Assembly (NCBI RefSeq): GCF_900155635.1
Contig: NZ_LT732540.1
Span: 277,661 to 341,660, forward strand
Reading direction: 5' to 3'
DNA length: 64,000 nucleotides
Source: Olsenella urininfantis
GTDB taxonomy: Bacteria; Actinomycetota; Coriobacteriia; Coriobacteriales; Atopobiaceae
Shown here one piece after another: positions 33,730-41,851 of the stretch (positions within the stretch are counted from its first letter, which is position 1; each line of letters opens with the position of its first letter). The notes under the pieces were generated by a model. That model had not been told where the DNA came from, made no database searches, and saw nothing but the letters and a program-made list of their open reading frames with translations. Both the position numbers and the translations under genes were made by a program.

Positions 33730-34395
33730 TTAGTGGCGGTTCCGGTCCGTGGGCAGCGGCAGGCCAAGGCGCTTGCGAACCTTGAGCGCCAGCGTGGCGT
33801 ATCGCTGCGTTCCCGCCCGTGCGGCCTGGATGGATGACCAGTGCGCGCGCACCATGAGCAGGGCGAACGCCAGAGCCACCAGGGACTCCGCCGAGAAGAC
33901 GCTGCGAGCAAAGGCGATGAGCGCCCAGTAGGCGAAGGCGGCAACCACGGCACCGTAGCAGAGGTAGTTGGTGGCAACCGTTCCCACGATGCCCGCCAGT
34001 GCGGCAGCCGCAGCTGCCAGAGGAGCTGTCAGGGACACTGCGGCGGCACTGGTTGCCACGCCCTTCCCACCCTTGAAGTGGTGCCAGAAGGGATGGTTGT
34101 GGCCAAGAGTCGCTCCCAGCCCGGCACAAAGTCCCACCAGCTCGGCGTGCCCAGGAAAGAGCATGCGTGCGAGGAGCCAGGCCAGGACGGTCTTGAGGAT
34201 GTCGCCGGCAAGCACGACGAGCGCGGCCTTGTGTCCCAGCTCGTGGCCTACGTTTGCCATGCCGGGATTGCCCACGCCCAGATCGAAGACGGTCTTGCCC
34301 GTGATGGCGCGGGACACAATGTCTGCGGTGAGGAAGTTGCCGCAGGCATAGCCAAGCATCAGCGATACGATCATGGCGAGGAGCTGGTTGGGCAT
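33730..34395 (-). CDS. plsY: Glycerol-3-phosphate acyltransferase
   Basis: Integral membrane enzyme that transfers an acyl group from acyl-phosphate to glycerol-3-phosphate, the first step of phospholipid synthesis. Conserved loops are GNPGMANV, GHNHPFWHHFKGGKG and the C-terminal arginine segment; about five transmembrane helices fit the 221 residues. The ATG at 34395 has AGGAGAAACGC upstream. Confidence 0.88.
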   Translation of the reverse strand: MPNQLLAMIVSLMLGYACGNFLTADIVSRAITGKTVFDLGVGNPGMANVGHELGHKAALVVLAGDILKTVLAWLLARMLFPGHAELVGLCAGLGATLGHNHPFWHHFKGGKGVATSAAAVSLTAPLAAAAAALAGIVGTVATNYLCYGAVVAAFAYWALIAFARSVFSAESLVALAFALLMVRAHWSSIQAARAGTQRYATLALKVRKRLGLPLPTDRNRH

Positions 34396-34404
34396 GCGTT
34401 TCTC

Positions 34405-34899
34405 CTAGTTATGGGGTGGGCGCAAGGTCCCAAGAGGATATACCACCGCGTGTGCCGCGTGCATCTCGTTGCGGATGAGCAGCTCGTCCTCGGCAGGGAA
34501 CCAAAGCGTGGAGAGGGCCAGCTCGTCGTCGTTCGCGTGGAGCTCCACCGCGGAGCCGTCCACGATGAGGCGGAGGTTGCGCAGCTGGGCTATGCGCAGG
34601 TGTCGGCTGGTTCTGCCCTGGGCGCAGTTCTTGCCGCGGTTGGTCTGGGCGAAGCGGAGCCCAAAAAGGCCATGGTCAACGAAAACGTCCAGCACGTTGT
34701 TGAGCCAGAGGTGAGCGTCTACGTCCTCTATGCGCTCGAGGACGATCTCGGCAAGAAGGCCGTCTACGTGGACGGACGAGCTCAGGGGGAGAGGCAGCGC
34801 CTTCTGGCGAAGAGGCTCCACGGACTGCGGCGGGTGGCGGAGAGAGGGCATGTCCTCCCTCCAGTTGGGGTCAAGCTGTGGTGGCTGGAACGGGGCCAT
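34405..34899 (-). CDS. Short protein resembling the GH32 C-terminal beta-sandwich
   Basis: The segment LRLIVDGSAVELHANDDE is typical of the C-terminal domain of GH32 sucrose-6-phosphate hydrolases. The 164-residue gene has no five-bladed propeller or catalytic Asp/Glu, yet it starts with an ATG at a good GAGGAG site. It may be an internally deleted GH32 gene in which start and C-terminus were joined, or a stand-alone domain. It lies nine bases upstream of plsY on the same strand. Confidence 0.45.
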   Translation of the reverse strand: MAPFQPPQLDPNWREDMPSLRHPPQSVEPLRQKALPLPLSSSVHVDGLLAEIVLERIEDVDAHLWLNNVLDVFVDHGLFGLRFAQTNRGKNCAQGRTSRHLRIAQLRNLRLIVDGSAVELHANDDELALSTLWFPAEDELLIRNEMHAAHAVVYPLGTLRPPHN

Positions 34900-34934
34900 G
34901 GTGCTCCTCTCTTGCCGGTTGCTGGCTTGCTCTT

Positions 34935-34961
34935 ACAGCATAGACAGCATAGACAGCATAG
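34935..34961. repeat. Three tandem copies of ACAGCATAG
   Basis: Perfect 9-bp repeats at 34935, 34944 and 34953, upstream of the minus-strand GH32-like gene; could be an operator or slippage product. Confidence 0.75.
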
Positions 34962-35009
34962 TTCTGTCGGGGCTCGTTGGGTCGAGATGTGGAGAAGCGT
35001 TCACAGCAT

Positions 35010-35038
35010 TTGACTTGTGGGGGAGAAGTTCGTATAGT
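35010..35038 (+). promoter_or_regulatory. Promoter of tRNA-fMet
   Basis: TTGACT (35010-35015) and TATAGT (35033-35038) are separated by exactly 17 bp, 31 bp before the tRNA. Confidence 0.85.
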
Positions 35039-35069
35039 TCCTTATTGCGCATTGGATGCGCCCAGACAT

Positions 35070-35146
35070 TGCGGGGTGGAGCAGTCTGGTAGCTCGCCGG
35101 GCTCATAACCCGGAGGTCGTAGGTTCAAATCCTGCCCCCGCGACCA
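35070..35146 (+). tRNA. Initiator tRNA-fMet (CAT)
   Basis: A 77-nt tRNA with the initiator hallmark of three G-C pairs next to the anticodon loop (GGG-CTCATAA-CCC), T loop TTCAAAT and encoded CCA. The 1-72 pair is T-G rather than a Watson-Crick pair, also initiator-like. It is the integration site of the adjacent island; its 3' half comes from the left junction. Confidence 0.95.
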
Positions 35147-35147
35147 A
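35098..35147 (+). repeat. attL: 3' half of tRNA-fMet
   Basis: 50-bp core from CGGGCTCATAACCC to GCGACCAA, shared with 40634-40683. Confidence 0.85.
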
Positions 35148-35156
35148 GACTTTTAG

Positions 35157-35194
35157 CAGCTCAGAGGCATTGTTTCTCTGGGCTGTTTTCTTTT
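35157..35194 (+). terminator. Terminator after tRNA-fMet
   Basis: CAGCTCAGAG pairs with CTCTGGGCTG (one G-T pair) and is followed by TTTTCTTTT. Confidence 0.85.
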
Positions 35195-35350
35195 GGCTAA
35201 ATAGTGCGGCGAAGAAATAGCGAAGAAAATAAGACGGAATCACGCACAAAGAAGCCTACTGGAGTGCAATAAAGCCAAACGCTGGTTAAAAAGACCGAAC
35301 TAGCACGTAGAATCTTTCTCAGTGGAAAAGGCTATCAAGTGAGGGTCCGT

Positions 35351-38128
35351 ATGCCGGGAAAGAAAGCCGATGCAGAAGCTTTTGCAAGCAGGTGGGCGAA
35401 CAAGGGAAATGAGAACCAGGACACGCAGCGGTTCTGGATCGATTTCTACCAAAGTGTTCTCGGCGTCGAGGATGCCGTGTCGCGGCTTGAGTTTGAGAAA
35501 CCCGTCTCGACGGATGCGAGCGCGCACGAGGGCTACATTGATGTCTTCATACCGTCGGCTAAAACCCTTGTCGAACAGAAGTCGCTTGGAATCGATCTCG
35601 CCAAGGAGGAGACGCGCCAGGGCCGTAAAGTGACGCCCGCGAAGCAGGGCAGCGCCTACGCCCAGGGCATGCCCCTCTCCCAACAGCCGCGCTACATCAT
35701 CGCTTGCAATTTTGCCGAGTTTTGGGTCTTCGACCGCGAGCGGGACTCGCTATGTCGTGAGCCGCTTTTCAAGTTGCCGCTCGCGGAGCTCCCCAAGAAC
35801 CTCGCAGCCATTCAGTTCCTCAAGGGCGGGGCCGAGGCCCCGGCCACGATCTCCCGTGCCGTCTCCGTAGAGGCCGGCAAGATCATGTCGAAACTGCATG
35901 ACCTGGTCGCCGAGGCGTTCGATGACCCCGACACGCCCGAGAATCACCACGCGCTCTCCGCGCTCATGACGCGTCTCATGTTCCTCATGTTCTGCGAGGA
36001 CTCGGGACTCGTTGCCCCCAACGCCTTCCGCGACTACGTCTCGCACTTCCAGGCGGGTGATCTCAGGCGAGGCCTCAAGGACCTGTTCGTCTGGCTCGAC
36101 ACCAAAGATGAGGACCGCGACAAGTATGCCGAGCCCTGGCTGAAGAAGCTGCCCTACATGAACGGCGGTCTCTTCCGCGAGAAGACTGAGATTCCGCCCC
36201 TGTCCGAGAACTTCCGCCATACGCTCATCGTCGAGGGGTGCCAGGAGTTTGATTGGTCGGGCGTGAGTCCCACGGTCTTCGGCTCGATTTTCGAGGGGGC
36301 ACTGTCGCACGATCACCGCCGCGCAAACGGTCAGCACTTTACGAGCCCCGAGAACATCCACAAGGTCATAGACCCGCTCTTCCTCGACGCCCTCAAGGCT
36401 GAGTTCGACGAGGCCTGCGCCAAGCCCGTCGCGGGTGGCGCGAGGACCCGTGCTCTCAAAGAATTGCACGAGAAGATCGGCGGCATTTCCATCCTTGATC
36501 CCGCCGCCGGATCGGGCAACTTCCTCACGGAAAGCTATCTGTGCCTGAGGCAGCTGGAAAACCGCATCCTCTTCGAGCTCCAGGGTGAGCAGGCGTGGTT
36601 CAGCTTTGAGGATTCCGGCGATCGCGACGTGCTGGTAAGCCTGAAGAACTTCCATGGTATTGAGCTGGAGGACTTCGCCTGCTGTGTCGCCCGAACAGCG
36701 CTCTGGATCGCCGAGAAACAAGCGGACACTGACACCGCAAAGGTGACGCAGCGTGTCTATCAGGAACTTCCGCTCACGGACTACGAGGGCATCGTTAACG
36801 CGAATGCCCTTCGTATCGACTGGAATGACGTCGTATCAGCGGATGAGGTTGATTATGTGCTCGGAAATCCTCCTTTTATAGGCAGTTCGCGCCTTGAAGA
36901 TGCTCAAAAGGAAGATAGGACGGCGATTTTTGGCAAATCTGCTGGTTTGCTCGACTATGTTGCATGCTGGCATAAGAAAGCGGCTGAATATATGGATGGG
37001 CATCGTGTTCGATGTGCATTCGTTTCAACTAACTCTATCTGTCAGGGACAGCAGGTTGAGCCCCTGTGGAAGCCCCTGTTCGACAATGGCGTTCATATCG
37101 ATTTCGCCTATAAAACGTTCGTTTGGGATTCCCAAGCATCTGATAAAGCGAATGTCCATGTTGTCATTGTCGGCTTTTCTAAAAGTCCCGATATGCAACC
37201 TCTACTGTTTAGCTCAACGGGTGCAACAAAAGCGGACAACATCAACGGCTACCTCTCGAATGCTCCGGACGTCTTTGTCGAAAAGCGAAGGCAGCCCCTC
37301 TGCTCTGTTCCAAAGATGTCGCGAGGTGGCGGCGCTGGTGATTGGGGATTTTTAACCCTCGATGAGGCTGAGGCACATCGTTTACTGACTTCATATCCTG
37401 CTCTCGAACAGTACATTAGGCCATTTTCAATGGGATCTGAGTTTATCAAGGGCATTAACAGGTATTGCTTGTGGTTTGCTGGACTATCGGGAGCCGAGCT
37501 ATCCAAACTTCCCAAAGAAATAAGGGATCGGTTCGATGAAATCCGCAAGCTAAGGTTAGCTTCTCCGCGTTCTGGCACGCAAAAGAGAGCCTGCGCCCCG
37601 TGGGAGTTTGATGAGGTTAAAGCGCCTGCCGATGGCGCATTCCTGGCCGTTCCACAGGTGTCTTCCGGACGAAGGAAATACATTCCGGTCGGATTCATAA
37701 CCAACGGCACTATTCCTGGAAACAAGCTCTTTTTTGTCGAAGAGGCGGATTTATATGATTTTGGAATCATCTCAAGTCAGTTTCACAACGCATGGATGAG
37801 GCAGGTTGCTGGACGCTTAAAGAGCGATTATCAATACTCGAACACTATCGTCTATAACAATTTTGTCTGGCCTTCTCCATCTGCGAGTCAGAAGGATGAG
37901 ATACGCCAGTGTGCTAGGGATGTGCTTGAGGCGAGAAACGCTCAACGCGGGGCAACTCTTGCCGACATGTATAGCCCCGATAAAGCCCTCTTCTTCTCCG
38001 ATCTCATGAAGGCTCATGCACGGCTCGATGCTGCTGTCGAATCTGCCTATGGCGTTGATTTTGGCGGAGATGAAGAGAGGGTTGTTTCGCATCTATTCAA
38101 GCTTTATGCCGAGAAGGTCGGTGAGTAG
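35351..38128 (+). CDS. MmeI-like (Type IIL) restriction-modification fusion protein
   Basis: A 925-residue single-chain enzyme. The N-terminus has a PD-(D/E)xK-type nuclease motif (YIDVFIP...LVEQKS near residues 60-75). A helical linker follows, then an N6-adenine methyltransferase with DPAAGSGNFL near 386 and the catalytic NPPF near 513. The target-recognition domain is C-terminal (~600-925). Both cutting and protection would come from this one protein. GC content falls sharply from about 36,850, the start of the TRD half. ATG 35351 has GAGGGT upstream; a GTG at 35339 is possible. Confidence 0.85.
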   Translation: MPGKKADAEAFASRWANKGNENQDTQRFWIDFYQSVLGVEDAVSRLEFEKPVSTDASAHEGYIDVFIPSAKTLVEQKSLGIDLAKEETRQGRKVTPAKQGSAYAQGMPLSQQPRYIIACNFAEFWVFDRERDSLCREPLFKLPLAELPKNLAAIQFLKGGAEAPATISRAVSVEAGKIMSKLHDLVAEAFDDPDTPENHHALSALMTRLMFLMFCEDSGLVAPNAFRDYVSHFQAGDLRRGLKDLFVWLDTKDEDRDKYAEPWLKKLPYMNGGLFREKTEIPPLSENFRHTLIVEGCQEFDWSGVSPTVFGSIFEGALSHDHRRANGQHFTSPENIHKVIDPLFLDALKAEFDEACAKPVAGGARTRALKELHEKIGGISILDPAAGSGNFLTESYLCLRQLENRILFELQGEQAWFSFEDSGDRDVLVSLKNFHGIELEDFACCVARTALWIAEKQADTDTAKVTQRVYQELPLTDYEGIVNANALRIDWNDVVSADEVDYVLGNPPFIGSSRLEDAQKEDRTAIFGKSAGLLDYVACWHKKAAEYMDGHRVRCAFVSTNSICQGQQVEPLWKPLFDNGVHIDFAYKTFVWDSQASDKANVHVVIVGFSKSPDMQPLLFSSTGATKADNINGYLSNAPDVFVEKRRQPLCSVPKMSRGGGAGDWGFLTLDEAEAHRLLTSYPALEQYIRPFSMGSEFIKGINRYCLWFAGLSGAELSKLPKEIRDRFDEIRKLRLASPRSGTQKRACAPWEFDEVKAPADGAFLAVPQVSSGRRKYIPVGFITNGTIPGNKLFFVEEADLYDFGIISSQFHNAWMRQVAGRLKSDYQYSNTIVYNNFVWPSPSASQKDEIRQCARDVLEARNAQRGATLADMYSPDKALFFSDLMKAHARLDAAVESAYGVDFGGDEERVVSHLFKLYAEKVGE

Positions 38129-39044
38129 CGTGAAAGGGAACGTCATAAAGCCGAAGGGGGAGACGATACCATCCGAACCCGATTCCGTGAAGGAGAGCAT
38201 TGGAGATCTAAGGGCCGAGGCCGATCGACAGGAGGAGGAAGCCCAAAGATATGCCATCGCCTTCCTCAAGAAGGTTATGAGGCTGAAAGGCGTGGCAATT
38301 GAGCGCGACCATTTCCTCCGCTCAGAGTTTCGTAAGCGGGGCGTTGCGGACGAGCTGGTAGAGCTCGCGATTTCAACGAGCCCGGCTGCCGCCGGGGTGG
38401 ATTCCGGTCTTGTCGACTCCATCGCCATGGACGTTATTGATTTCGAGACGAAGAAATCGACCGTCCTTTCGTTTGCCGCGGGATTGCCAGGAGGGCTCGC
38501 GATGCTCGGAACGATCCCGGCGGACGTGACGCAGTACTATGTCCACGCCTTTCGAATCATGCAGAAACTGGCGTATCTCTACGGCTGGCAGTCCTTCATC
38601 GACGATTGCGACGAGATGGACGATGAGACCTTGGCGGCTTTTGCCCTTCTCCTGGCTGTGATGGTTGGAGTGAGCGGGGCCAACTCCGCGTTGACGGCGT
38701 TTTCCAAAACGGTTCAGTCGAATATCGCCAAGAAGGTCGCCAGCAAGGCGCTTACGCAGACGAGCTACTACCCAATCATCAAAAAGGTTCTTGCCGGAAT
38801 CGGCGTCAAGATCACCAAAAGCAGTTTCGGCGACGCGGTGAGCAAGGTCGTTCCGGTCGTCGGCGGTTTCGTCTCGGGCGGTCTCACGTTCGTCAGCCTC
38901 AAGGGCGGATCGAGGAGGCTTGCAAGAGAACTCAGGTCGTTGCCACAGGCGACAGGCCCCTTGACCGCAGCGGCGGTTGAGCCTTTTACTGATTTTGCTG
39001 AAATGAAGGGGATGATGAGCGATGACGATGCCCAAATGGCATGA
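38121..39044 (+). CDS. EcsC-family-like protein
   Basis: 307 residues. The stretches FAAGLPGGLAMLGTIPADVT, KLAYLYGW and VVPVVGGFVSGGLTF resemble the EcsC family, with several hydrophobic segments that suggest membrane association. It starts at GTG 38121 inside the end of the methyltransferase gene (8-bp overlap) and overlaps the Mrr gene by 23 bp, so the three are one translational unit. That setting points to a role in the restriction/defence module; the biochemical activity is unknown. Confidence 0.65.
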   Translation: MSSVKGNVIKPKGETIPSEPDSVKESIGDLRAEADRQEEEAQRYAIAFLKKVMRLKGVAIERDHFLRSEFRKRGVADELVELAISTSPAAAGVDSGLVDSIAMDVIDFETKKSTVLSFAAGLPGGLAMLGTIPADVTQYYVHAFRIMQKLAYLYGWQSFIDDCDEMDDETLAAFALLLAVMVGVSGANSALTAFSKTVQSNIAKKVASKALTQTSYYPIIKKVLAGIGVKITKSSFGDAVSKVVPVVGGFVSGGLTFVSLKGGSRRLARELRSLPQATGPLTAAAVEPFTDFAEMKGMMSDDDAQMA

Positions 39045-39768
39045 GACCATGCGGCCCGTCCTTGAGGCGCTGGCGAAAAGCGATGGGTGCCTGACCGGCT
39101 CCGATCTTCAAGAAGCGGTGGCGACCACATTCGACATGACAGGCGATGAGCGTGCCGAGCGCCTCAAGAGCGGACAGCTGAGGTTCTACAACCGCGTGTA
39201 CTGGGGAATCACCGACCTGGAGAAGGCCAAACTCCTCGAATACGGGGAGAAGAAGGGGACCTATCGAATCACCGGCGCTGGCAGGTCGTACCTCGCCGAT
39301 TGCCCCGGCCCCATCACGGCAAAGGCGCTCTACGACCGGTGCCCAGCTTTCAAGGCCTGGAAGGACGGCTACCGTGCCGCCAGCAAGGCCAAGGCATCGG
39401 CTGAGACGCCCGTGACACCCGCCGAGGAGGACCAGGAGTCGCCTCAAGAGATCATGGAGTCCGCCTACGGCGAGATTCGAAGTGCGCTCGCCGACGACCT
39501 CATCTCCGCCATCATGGCTAAGGACCCGTACTTCTTCGAGCACCTGGTGGGCAAGCTGCTGGTGGCGATGGGATACGGCGAGAGCCTGGAATCCCATGCG
39601 GACGTCACCAAAAAGAGCGCCGACGAGGGAATTGACGGCGTGGTGCGCGAAGACCGCCTCGGGTTCGGCACCATCTGCTACCAGGCCAAGCGCTGGGATC
39701 CCTCTAGGACGGTCGGCCGCCCCGAGGTGCAGGCGTTCGCCGTGAGCACGCCCCACTCGGCCATGTAG
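39022..39768 (+). pseudogene. mrr: Mrr-type restriction endonuclease, 3' truncated
   Basis: Residues 1-~100 are an Mrr_N winged-helix domain; the catalytic Mrr_cat core appears with DEGIDGVV and YQAKRW (the D...QxK active site) near residues 200-225. In the family another ~70 residues follow GRPEVQAF; here the frame instead runs through AVSTPHSAM to a stop. Those last codons are antisense to a cargo gene at 39740-39890, so a deletion joined two genes. The fold is probably incomplete. Confidence 0.75.
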
Positions 39769-39890
39769 CCGTCGGAGCGCGGGTCCGTGGCGTCGAGGAG
39801 CAGGACGGCCAGGCCGCCGCCCGCGTACTCCCCGGCCACGAGGGCGAGGCGGACCGCCTCGCCCATGGAGTCGAACTCGACCGTGACCAT
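39740..39890 (-). pseudogene. Truncated mobile-element cargo gene
   Basis: Starts at ATG 39890 with GGAGGTAGGCGC upstream and reads MVTVEFDSMGEAVRLAL then GGGLAVLLLDATDPRSDGYM before running into the antisense strand of mrr at about 39740. I do not know its family; the joining point marks the island deletion. Confidence 0.55.
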
Positions 39891-39894
39891 GCGC

Positions 39895-40194
39895 CTACCT
39901 CCTCCTGATGGCGCTGAGCGGCTTCGGGGAGAAGTGCTCGTCGCGCTCGACGGCGGCGAACCCCATCTGGCGGTTCAGCTCCTCCATCTCCTTGATGCTG
40001 AAGTAGCCGAGCTCGTCGTCGTAACCCTCGACGAGACCGAATGCCTCGTCCGTGCCGTCGAACTCGAGCAGCCACCAGTCCCATCCGTTCACGCATGAGA
40101 AGTAGTGGGCGTAGACCGTGGGGTCCTTCGCCCCGTCCTGCCCATAGAGCCCCGGTGCCGTCTTGGCGATTTCCTCGGTCATCAGCTGCTGCAT
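39895..40194 (-). CDS. DUF2958 family protein
   Basis: 99 residues, with TVYAHYFSCVNGWDWWLLEFD, GYDDELGYFSIKEMEEL and a final VERDEHFSPKPL, the usual DUF2958 pattern. Such proteins are typical cargo of conjugative and integrative elements; function unknown. ATG 40194 has GGAGG seven bases upstream. Four bases separate it from the next, truncated gene on the same strand. Confidence 0.8.
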   Translation of the reverse strand: MQQLMTEEIAKTAPGLYGQDGAKDPTVYAHYFSCVNGWDWWLLEFDGTDEAFGLVEGYDDELGYFSIKEMEELNRQMGFAAVERDEHFSPKPLSAIRRR

Positions 40195-40633
40195 GTCTTC
40201 CTCCGTTCCGGGCGCGTGGCCCCTAGACTCTCGCCCCTGCGCGCAGAAGCCGCACCGGAGCGGAGCGGGGTCAAGGGAGGTCCACGGCAATCCCCGCCAT
40301 TCGTATCGAAGAGGAGAATTGTGGGCGATTCCGTGGGCCCCCTTGAGGCCGCGCAGCGGAGGTGCAACCCGGCCGCGGAGCCGTGGCCGCTTCCCGGCGG
40401 ATGCCGAGGGAGTGATTTGCAAAAATGCCTAATCTTACTGGAGGCCCGGGTTGATATTTCGATTGGATTATGAGGCGTTCCATTGCGTTTCCGCTGTGCG
40501 CATTGAGCGAAGATTCGAAGAAGAAAAGCGTTTGACGAAGAAATAGAGTAGAAAAATACGAGCAATGGCGCCAAACATTTACAAATAAAACCGCAGGTAA
40601 ACACCCATGTATATTATAAGCGCCAGCCTCCAA
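40195..40633. other. Right end of the island, no gene seen
   Basis: Upstream region of the DUF2958 gene, then AT-richer sequence with CGAAGAAATAG at 40536-40546 that matches 35210-35220 near the left end. No integrase or other coding region is visible. Confidence 0.6.
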
Positions 40634-40683
40634 CGGGCTCATAACCCGGAGGTCGTTGGTTCAAATCCAGCCCCCGCGACCAA
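40634..40683 (+). repeat. attR: displaced 3' half of tRNA-fMet
   Basis: Same 50-bp core as 35098-35147 with two differences that compensate each other in the T stem (GTAGG/CCTGC versus GTTGG/CCAGC). No 5' half precedes it, so it is not a functional tRNA. Confidence 0.85.
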
Positions 40684-40691
40684 AATTGCAG

Positions 40692-40725
40692 CCCTGGCCT
40701 GTGAAAGCGGGTCAGGGTTTTTCTT
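40692..40725 (+). terminator. Terminator belonging to the displaced tRNA end
   Basis: CCCTGGCC...GGGTCAGGG hairpin followed by TTTTTCTTT, as expected behind a tRNA gene. Confidence 0.75.
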
Positions 40726-41226
40726 TGTGGGGGAATTTTTCGACCGAAAAAGTTTACCCCGCGGTCTGTTTTTCGACTCTTGCAAAGGGGTCTGGGAGTC
40801 GCTGAAATCATGGCTTTCAGGTCCCTTTTATCTGTTCAGGAGATAATATCGCGGGGGAATTCGGGGGGAATTTTCTCGGGATTATGCGCGATTTTCGGTT
40901 TTTCGCGGCACCAGCGGGGGGGAACCGGAAACCCAACCCGCGTCGCTGCAGCCGGGCGCTGCGCGTCCGAAAAACCAATCCATTCCCCCCGCGATTTAAG
41001 ATAGAGGGCTATCCCAAGGCGCGATCAGGATGAGCTATTCGCTCAGCTCCTACACGGCGACAACCCTGGGCCTCCGTGATTTCGAACCTCTCACGCTCGC
41101 GGACCCGTTCAGCTGCCTCTCGGGGCACTTGCTGCTCGCAACGATTTTTGCGGACCCGACCTAGGCTTTGCCTCCGAGTGGCCCTCTCGCGCTTTTTGCT
41201 TATGCGGGTATTCATTCGCTATTCAA
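40726..41226. other. Gap between island and accessory operon
   Basis: Contains GGGGGAATT-type short repeats (40730, 40852, 40863) and low-GC patches but no gene I can support. A 43-codon open frame at 41032 lacks a spaced ribosome-binding site. Confidence 0.5.
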
Positions 41227-41248
41227 AAAGTTATAATTAGCTAACTTT
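41227..41248. promoter_or_regulatory. 22-bp TetR operator candidate 1, over a -10 box
   Basis: AAAGTTA-N8-TAACTTT, perfect 7-bp arms. A TATAAT at 41232-41237 lies within it, so a bound repressor would block the promoter of the operon. Confidence 0.75.
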
Positions 41249-41276
41249 ATCGATTGCAGGCGAACGGAATGCAACC

Positions 41277-41842
41277 ATGGACATACGACGCTCGCCATCC
41301 GCGCGAGCGAAACCGCACGGCCCAACCCGCGCATCCGTGACGAGAAGGTCAAGGAGATCATCGACACGCTCGGCGTGGATGTGAGCAAGTACGATCCCTT
41401 CCTCTCCCAAGAGGGCGTGGTGGCGCGGACCATCATGTTTGCCGACGCGCTCGACGGCGCGTGGACGGCAGCGCTTCTGCGTGACCGTTCAGCCAGCATT
41501 GTTGTGATGGAGGGCGTGCTCGAGTACTTCACCAAGGACCAGACCGCCGCCTGCCTGCACATGCTGTGCGACAGCTTCGAGCATGGCTACCTTGTGGCCG
41601 AGATGAACTCCATGTTCATAGTCAAGCACTCCAAGCAGCACGACGCCATCAAGAACACCAACGCCACCTTCAAGTGGGGAACGGAAAGCGGCGCAGAGTT
41701 CGTCGAGCTCGAGCCGCGCATGGAGCTGCTCTCCGAGCGCAGCTACAACGAGGAGATGCGCAAGCACACGCTTCGCGGCAGGCTCTTCGCCACGACCGTC
41801 GGCAAGAATGTCAACAACCGCATCGCGGTGTTCCGCTGGTAG
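41277..41842 (+). pseudogene. LCMT-type class I methyltransferase, degraded
   Basis: The readable frame includes LAIRASETARPNPRIRDEK, YDPFLSQEGVVARTIMF, VVMEGVLEYFTKDQ and the C-terminus VGKNVNNRIAVFRW, which fit PPM1/LCMT-type SAM methyltransferases. Two defects are seen. The family-like N-terminus has no start in frame (ATG 41277 would need two bases removed). And the ~60-residue SAM-binding segment expected between ARTIMF and DGAWTA is absent. First gene of the TetR-controlled operon. Confidence 0.65.
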
Positions 41843-41851
41843 GGGGTGGAC

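Larger units (their letters stand above)
35098..40683. mobile_element. 5.6-kb genomic island integrated in tRNA-fMet
   Basis: A 50-bp segment of the tRNA 3' half (35098-35147) is repeated at 40634-40683 with two differences. Between the copies are a restriction-modification fusion, an EcsC-like protein, a truncated Mrr nuclease and cargo genes of conjugative-element type. CGAAGAAATAG occurs in the same orientation just inside both ends (35210, 40536), as integrase arm sites would. No integrase gene is left; a deletion at about 39740 probably removed it. Confidence 0.8.

Noticed and set aside
35391..35401. GGTGGGCGAAC match to the dyad element
   Set aside because: It lies inside the N-terminal codons of the MmeI-like gene and has no CCCACC partner at the 58-bp distance.
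40634..40683. Second complete tRNA-fMet gene
   Set aside because: Only the 3' half is present; no D arm or 5' acceptor strand precedes it.
40614..40811. Small minus-strand protein with SRGLDLNQRPPGYEP over the tRNA-fMet fragment
   Set aside because: Also a translation of tRNA antisense sequence; not a gene.
41032..41163. 43-codon open frame before the accessory operon
   Set aside because: Its AGG touches the ATG with no spacing, and neither homology nor a promoter is visible.
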